Positions 63,252 to 64,000 of a DNA stretch of 64,000 nt are shown here, in pieces. The stretch comes from Chrysomallon squamiferum (Eukaryota > Mollusca > Gastropoda > Neomphalida > Peltospiridae). The position numbers and the translations under genes are program-made. Position 1 is the first letter of the stretch. Every line of letters starts with the position of its first letter. Below the pieces are notes generated by a model. It ran no database searches, was not told where the DNA came from, and worked only from the letters and a program-made list of their open reading frames with translations. The DNA is taken from positions 18,544,842 to 18,608,841 of the forward strand of contig CM022679.1 of the NCBI GenBank assembly GCA_012295275.1, in the 5' to 3' direction.

Positions 63252-64000
63252 TTTGAATCGCTAATGCGTTGTCTTGCCAAAACTAGAAGAAGAAGAAAAA
63301 ATATTCTAATCAGCAACGAACCACCAGACCTGTTTACAGCTGTGTGCTTCAGATAACAAATAATGTATTCATATCAGAATTATTTGTCATTTATATTTAG
63401 TTTAGTTGTAACTGATAATAAATTTTCGTCTTGGTCATATTTATTTATCATAACTGTCAGCATTATTATTTCCATAGCTAACGTTTATTTAAGAAAAAGA
63501 AAAAAAGAAAAAGAAAAAAAAAAAAAGAAAGAAAAAGGAGTATGAAAAAAGGTCAAATCACTTTAGCGTTAAAAGGGGAAATTACTGAATTATGAAGACA
63601 GACATTTCATTAATTTTAAAGAAATATTCAGCATGTGTTTTCAGCATACAGATTCTAACTAATCTGTGAACTATGTAATTAATAAGCAGTTTATAATATT
63701 ATTGTTACAAACAGTTCATAAATAGCCAAGCTATATAATAATATATTTGATTTGCCAATTTGTTACTGAAATATTTTCAAATTTACGTAGAACAAAATTA
63801 AAGGAGACATGTTTTAAAAGACCCGATAACGTTACTGTAGATTAGATATATTTTGTTATTTATAGACGCAACAACAAAGTATCAGAGAGGAGACTGAAAC
63901 CAGCAGTAACGGAAATTTAAAAAACGTGACTATTTTGTGTTTGTAGCTTCTAAATTACTTAGTTTTCTCAAATTAGCCTAATGTTCATTGCTGTTAGTTT
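63252..64000. other. Upstream flank of ependymin 2
   Basis: Presumed promoter side of ependymin 2. It contains an A/AG-rich stretch (63493-63540) and no recognised exon. The open frame at 63363-63545 ends in the A-rich tract and is not called. Confidence 0.4.

Overview
The window is nuclear DNA of an animal. It is very AT-rich, its genes are split by many GT-AG introns, it is full of microsatellites, and every recognisable protein is a metazoan one. Ependymin-related secreted proteins in several copies, together with relics of pogo/Tigger, Harbinger, hAT, Mutator-like and RNase-H-bearing LINE elements, fit a lophotrochozoan, most likely a mollusc. The species is an inference and cannot be read from the sequence. 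No bacterial operon, CRISPR array or rRNA/tRNA gene was recognised.

Six protein-coding genes were rebuilt exon by exon with matching splice phases. (1) Minus strand, 2.4-17.6 kb: a prosaposin (PSAP) with a signal peptide, one N-terminal SapA domain and five saposin-B domains. (2) Plus strand, 19.3-36.0 kb: REXO5, a DEDDh RNA exonuclease. (3) Minus strand, 42.0-43.5 kb: NAA60, a Golgi-type N-terminal acetyltransferase, with an apparent one-base frameshift in its last exon. (4) Plus strand, 46.0-50.8 kb: RRP7A, a ribosome-biogenesis factor. (5) Plus strand, 53.0-56.05 kb, and (6) minus strand, 56.7-63.25 kb: two ependymin-related secreted proteins, tail to tail and with the same exon-phase plan.

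PSAP and REXO5 are head to head about 1.7 kb apart. REXO5 and NAA60 converge on a gene-poor stretch (36.0-41.95 kb). NAA60 and RRP7A diverge. RRP7A and the first ependymin gene are in tandem. The genes look like a mix of lysosomal/secretory (PSAP, ependymins, NAA60) and nucleolar RNA functions (REXO5, RRP7A). Nothing suggests that they form one pathway.

The less expected content lies in the introns and spacers. There is a 554-bp pogo/Tigger-type element with a transposase helix-turn-helix remnant (PSAP intron), a 640-bp inverted-repeat element with a 53-codon ORF (PSAP intron), decayed Harbinger and GTF2IRD2-like hAT transposases (REXO5 intron 1), a 300-bp MITE with near-perfect 10-bp target duplications (36.6 kb), a 1.57-kb FLYWCH/Mutator-like relic (RRP7A intron 2), a 967-bp TA-flanked element with subterminal repeats and an unrecognised ORF (ependymin-2 intron), and a decayed RNase-H-bearing LINE (ependymin-2 intron 1). 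The promoter of PSAP carries a near-ideal set of TFE/MITF-type E-boxes.
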